This document shows, piece after piece, positions 6,500 to 7,684 of a stretch of DNA of 7,684 nt. A program made the translations under genes and the position numbers. Source of the stretch: Acidobacteriota bacterium (GTDB lineage Bacteria > Acidobacteriota > Terriglobia > Terriglobales > Acidobacteriaceae); assembly GCA_021779695.1 (NCBI GenBank), contig JAJYAE010000217.1, forward strand, positions 1-7,684. The letters run 5' to 3'. How positions within the stretch are numbered: position 1 is the stretch's first letter; every line of letters begins with the position of its first letter. The notes under the pieces are model-generated. The model made no database searches. It saw only the letters and a list, made by a program, of their open reading frames with translations, and was not told the origin of the DNA.

Positions 6500-7447
6500 A
6501 TGAGCGAGACACGCGATACCGTCATCCTTGGCTCCGGCTGCGCCGGACTCACCGCCGCCATTTATACCGGCCGTGCCGGGCTCAACCCGCTTGTGCTGGA
6601 AGGCCATGAGCCGGGCGGGCAGCTTTCCATCACCACGCTGGTCGAGAACTTTCCCGGCTGGCCGGAGGGCATTCAGGGGCCGGAGCTGATTGAAAACATG
6701 AAGAAGCAGGCGGCCAAGTTTGGCGCCACTTTTCAGCTTGCGCATCTGAACAGCGTGGATCTGAGTAAGCATCCGTATACGCTGCATTCTTCGGCAGGCG
6801 AGATCTGCACGCGCACGCTGATTGTGGCTTCGGGCGCCAGCGCGCGCTGGCTGGGGCTGCCCAGCGAGCAGGCGCTGATTGGCCACGGCGTCTCAAGCTG
6901 CGCCACGTGTGACGGATTCTTCTTCCGCGGCAAGGAGATTGCCGTGGTGGGTGGCGGCGACTCCGCCATGGAAGAGGCGCTGTTCCTGACGCGCTTCGCG
7001 AGCAAGGTGACGCTGCTGCATCGTCGCGACGCCTTCCGCGCGAGCAAGATTATGCTGGAGCGGGCCATCGCCCATCCGAATATCGAGCTGCGCACCAACA
7101 CGGTGGTGGAAGAAGTGCTGGGTGTGGAGGAGCAGGAAGTGAAGGGCCTGCGCCTGCGCGACGTGATGACGGGCAACATAACGACGCTGCACGTGAGCGG
7201 GCTGTTTCTCGGCATTGGACATGAGCCCAACGCGAAGATGTTCCACGGCCAGATTGATCTGGATGCGGACGGTTACATCCGCACGAAGGACAACGTGCTG
7301 ACCACGCACAACGGCGTCGTGGTACCGGGCGTCTACGCCTGCGGTGATGTGCAGGACCGGCGCTACCGGCAGGCGATTACGGCGGCCGGATCGGGCTGCA
7401 TGGCCGCGCTGGAGGCGGAGAAGTTCCTCGAAGAGCACGGGCACTGA
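6500..7447 (+). CDS. trxB: Thioredoxin reductase (NADPH, FAD flavoprotein)
   Basis: Cytoplasmic flavoenzyme that passes electrons from NADPH through FAD and a redox disulfide to thioredoxin. The 315 residues are the usual length for the low-molecular-weight class. Visible motifs in order: FAD dinucleotide-binding loop GSGCAG (11-16); EPGGQL (37-42); active-site CATC (Cys134 and Cys137); the NADPH-binding Rossmann loop GGGDSA (151-156) with HRR (174-176), which selects the 2'-phosphate; and the closing FAD motif YACGDV (279-284) followed by RYRQAITAAGSGCMAA. All catalytic elements are intact. Cys14 replaces the proline or alanine often found in the FAD loop, which I take as a lineage variant. 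ATG at 6500 gives the canonical N-terminus (MSETRDTVILGSG), with only a weak upstream GAG-type ribosome site. A TTG at 6410 would add 30 residues unlike the family. The YggS-family gene follows after 30 bases, so the two are probably co-transcribed. Confidence 0.96.
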   Translation: MSETRDTVILGSGCAGLTAAIYTGRAGLNPLVLEGHEPGGQLSITTLVENFPGWPEGIQGPELIENMKKQAAKFGATFQLAHLNSVDLSKHPYTLHSSAGEICTRTLIVASGASARWLGLPSEQALIGHGVSSCATCDGFFFRGKEIAVVGGGDSAMEEALFLTRFASKVTLLHRRDAFRASKIMLERAIAHPNIELRTNTVVEEVLGVEEQEVKGLRLRDVMTGNITTLHVSGLFLGIGHEPNAKMFHGQIDLDADGYIRTKDNVLTTHNGVVVPGVYACGDVQDRRYRQAITAAGSGCMAALEAEKFLEEHGH

Positions 7448-7477
7448 GGCGTGACGGACGGACAGGACGAAGGCGCA

Positions 7478-7684
7478 ATGACAGCGCTGGCTGAGAATCT
7501 CGCGCGCGTGGAAGTGGCGATCGCGGTCGCCTGCCGCAAGGCTGGCCGTGCGCGCGCAGAGATTGAGCTGATGGCCGTTTCGAAGACCTACCCAGCCGAA
7601 ACGATGGCAGAAGCAGCGGCTCTGGGGCTTGCGCTCTTTGGCGAAAATCGCGTGCAGGAGTTTGCGGCCAAGGCGCCGCGCGCG
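7478..7684 (+). CDS. YggS/PLPBP-family pyridoxal-phosphate homeostasis protein, C-terminus cut by window edge
   Basis: Cytoplasmic PLP-binding protein of the YggS/PROSC family, which has no clear enzyme activity and helps control vitamin B6 and amino-acid/keto-acid balance. The 69 visible codons cover the N-terminal part: LAENLARVEVAI, then LMAVSKTYPAE with the PLP-binding lysine, then ALFGENRVQE. These are the two strongest family signatures. Counting from ATG 7478, the lysine is residue 36, as in E. coli YggS, and GAAGG lies four bases upstream. A GTG at 7451, in frame and three bases past the trxB stop, would add nine residues (VTDGQDEGA) and cannot be excluded. Full-length members have about 230 residues, so roughly two thirds is outside the window. 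Such genes often sit near cell-division or proC/pilus genes; here the visible partner is trxB. Confidence 0.92.
   Translation, partial: MTALAENLARVEVAIAVACRKAGRARAEIELMAVSKTYPAETMAEAAALGLALFGENRVQEFAAKAPRA

Noticed and set aside
1..7684. tRNA, rRNA, CRISPR array, insertion sequence or attachment site
   Set aside because: By eye I saw no cloverleaf, no regularly spaced direct repeats, no transposase motifs and no flanking duplications; a covariance-model scan was not possible here.

Overview
The window looks like a piece of an Acidobacteriota chromosome, most likely class Terriglobia. This is inferred from moderately high GC, from the thioredoxin reductase type (FAD-loop variant with Cys in GSGCAG), and from a broken secreted protein whose N-terminus resembles large cell-surface proteins I associate with this group. 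No rRNA or other phylogenetic marker is present, so the placement is tentative. No mobile element, CRISPR array, tRNA or rRNA was seen.

Left half, minus strand, read right to left: glnD (3869-1263, bifunctional PII uridylyltransferase / uridylyl-removing enzyme), a 260-base spacer with two small inverted repeats, an elongation factor P family gene (1002-427), and 39 bases later a TauE/SafE-type membrane transporter that runs off the left edge (387-1). Upstream of glnD, on the same strand, is a frameshifted remnant of a secreted protein gene (4451-4015). The EF-P has the PTARG loop typical of the EfpL/YeiP branch rather than the usual PGKG loop.

Right half, plus strand: a AAA+ ATPase gene ending at 6177, whose N-terminal homology starts upstream of any ATG, GTG or TTG codon. 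The best start by domain and ribosome-binding-site evidence is a rare ATT at 4663. A small hypothetical gene on the minus strand (6429-6217) converges on it, with a hairpin between them. Diverging from the small gene is trxB (6500-7447, thioredoxin reductase), followed at 30 bases by the start of a YggS/PLPBP-family pyridoxal-phosphate protein gene (7478 to the right edge).

Most genes are housekeeping: nitrogen signalling (GlnD), translation of difficult peptide sequences (EF-P family), thiol redox (TrxB) and PLP homeostasis (YggS). The points most worth a second look are the ATT start of the ATPase, the unassigned role of that ATPase, the EfpL-type loop, and the secreted-protein remnant, which carries a one-base frameshift and perhaps an internal deletion. 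I did not find a clear new multi-gene system.
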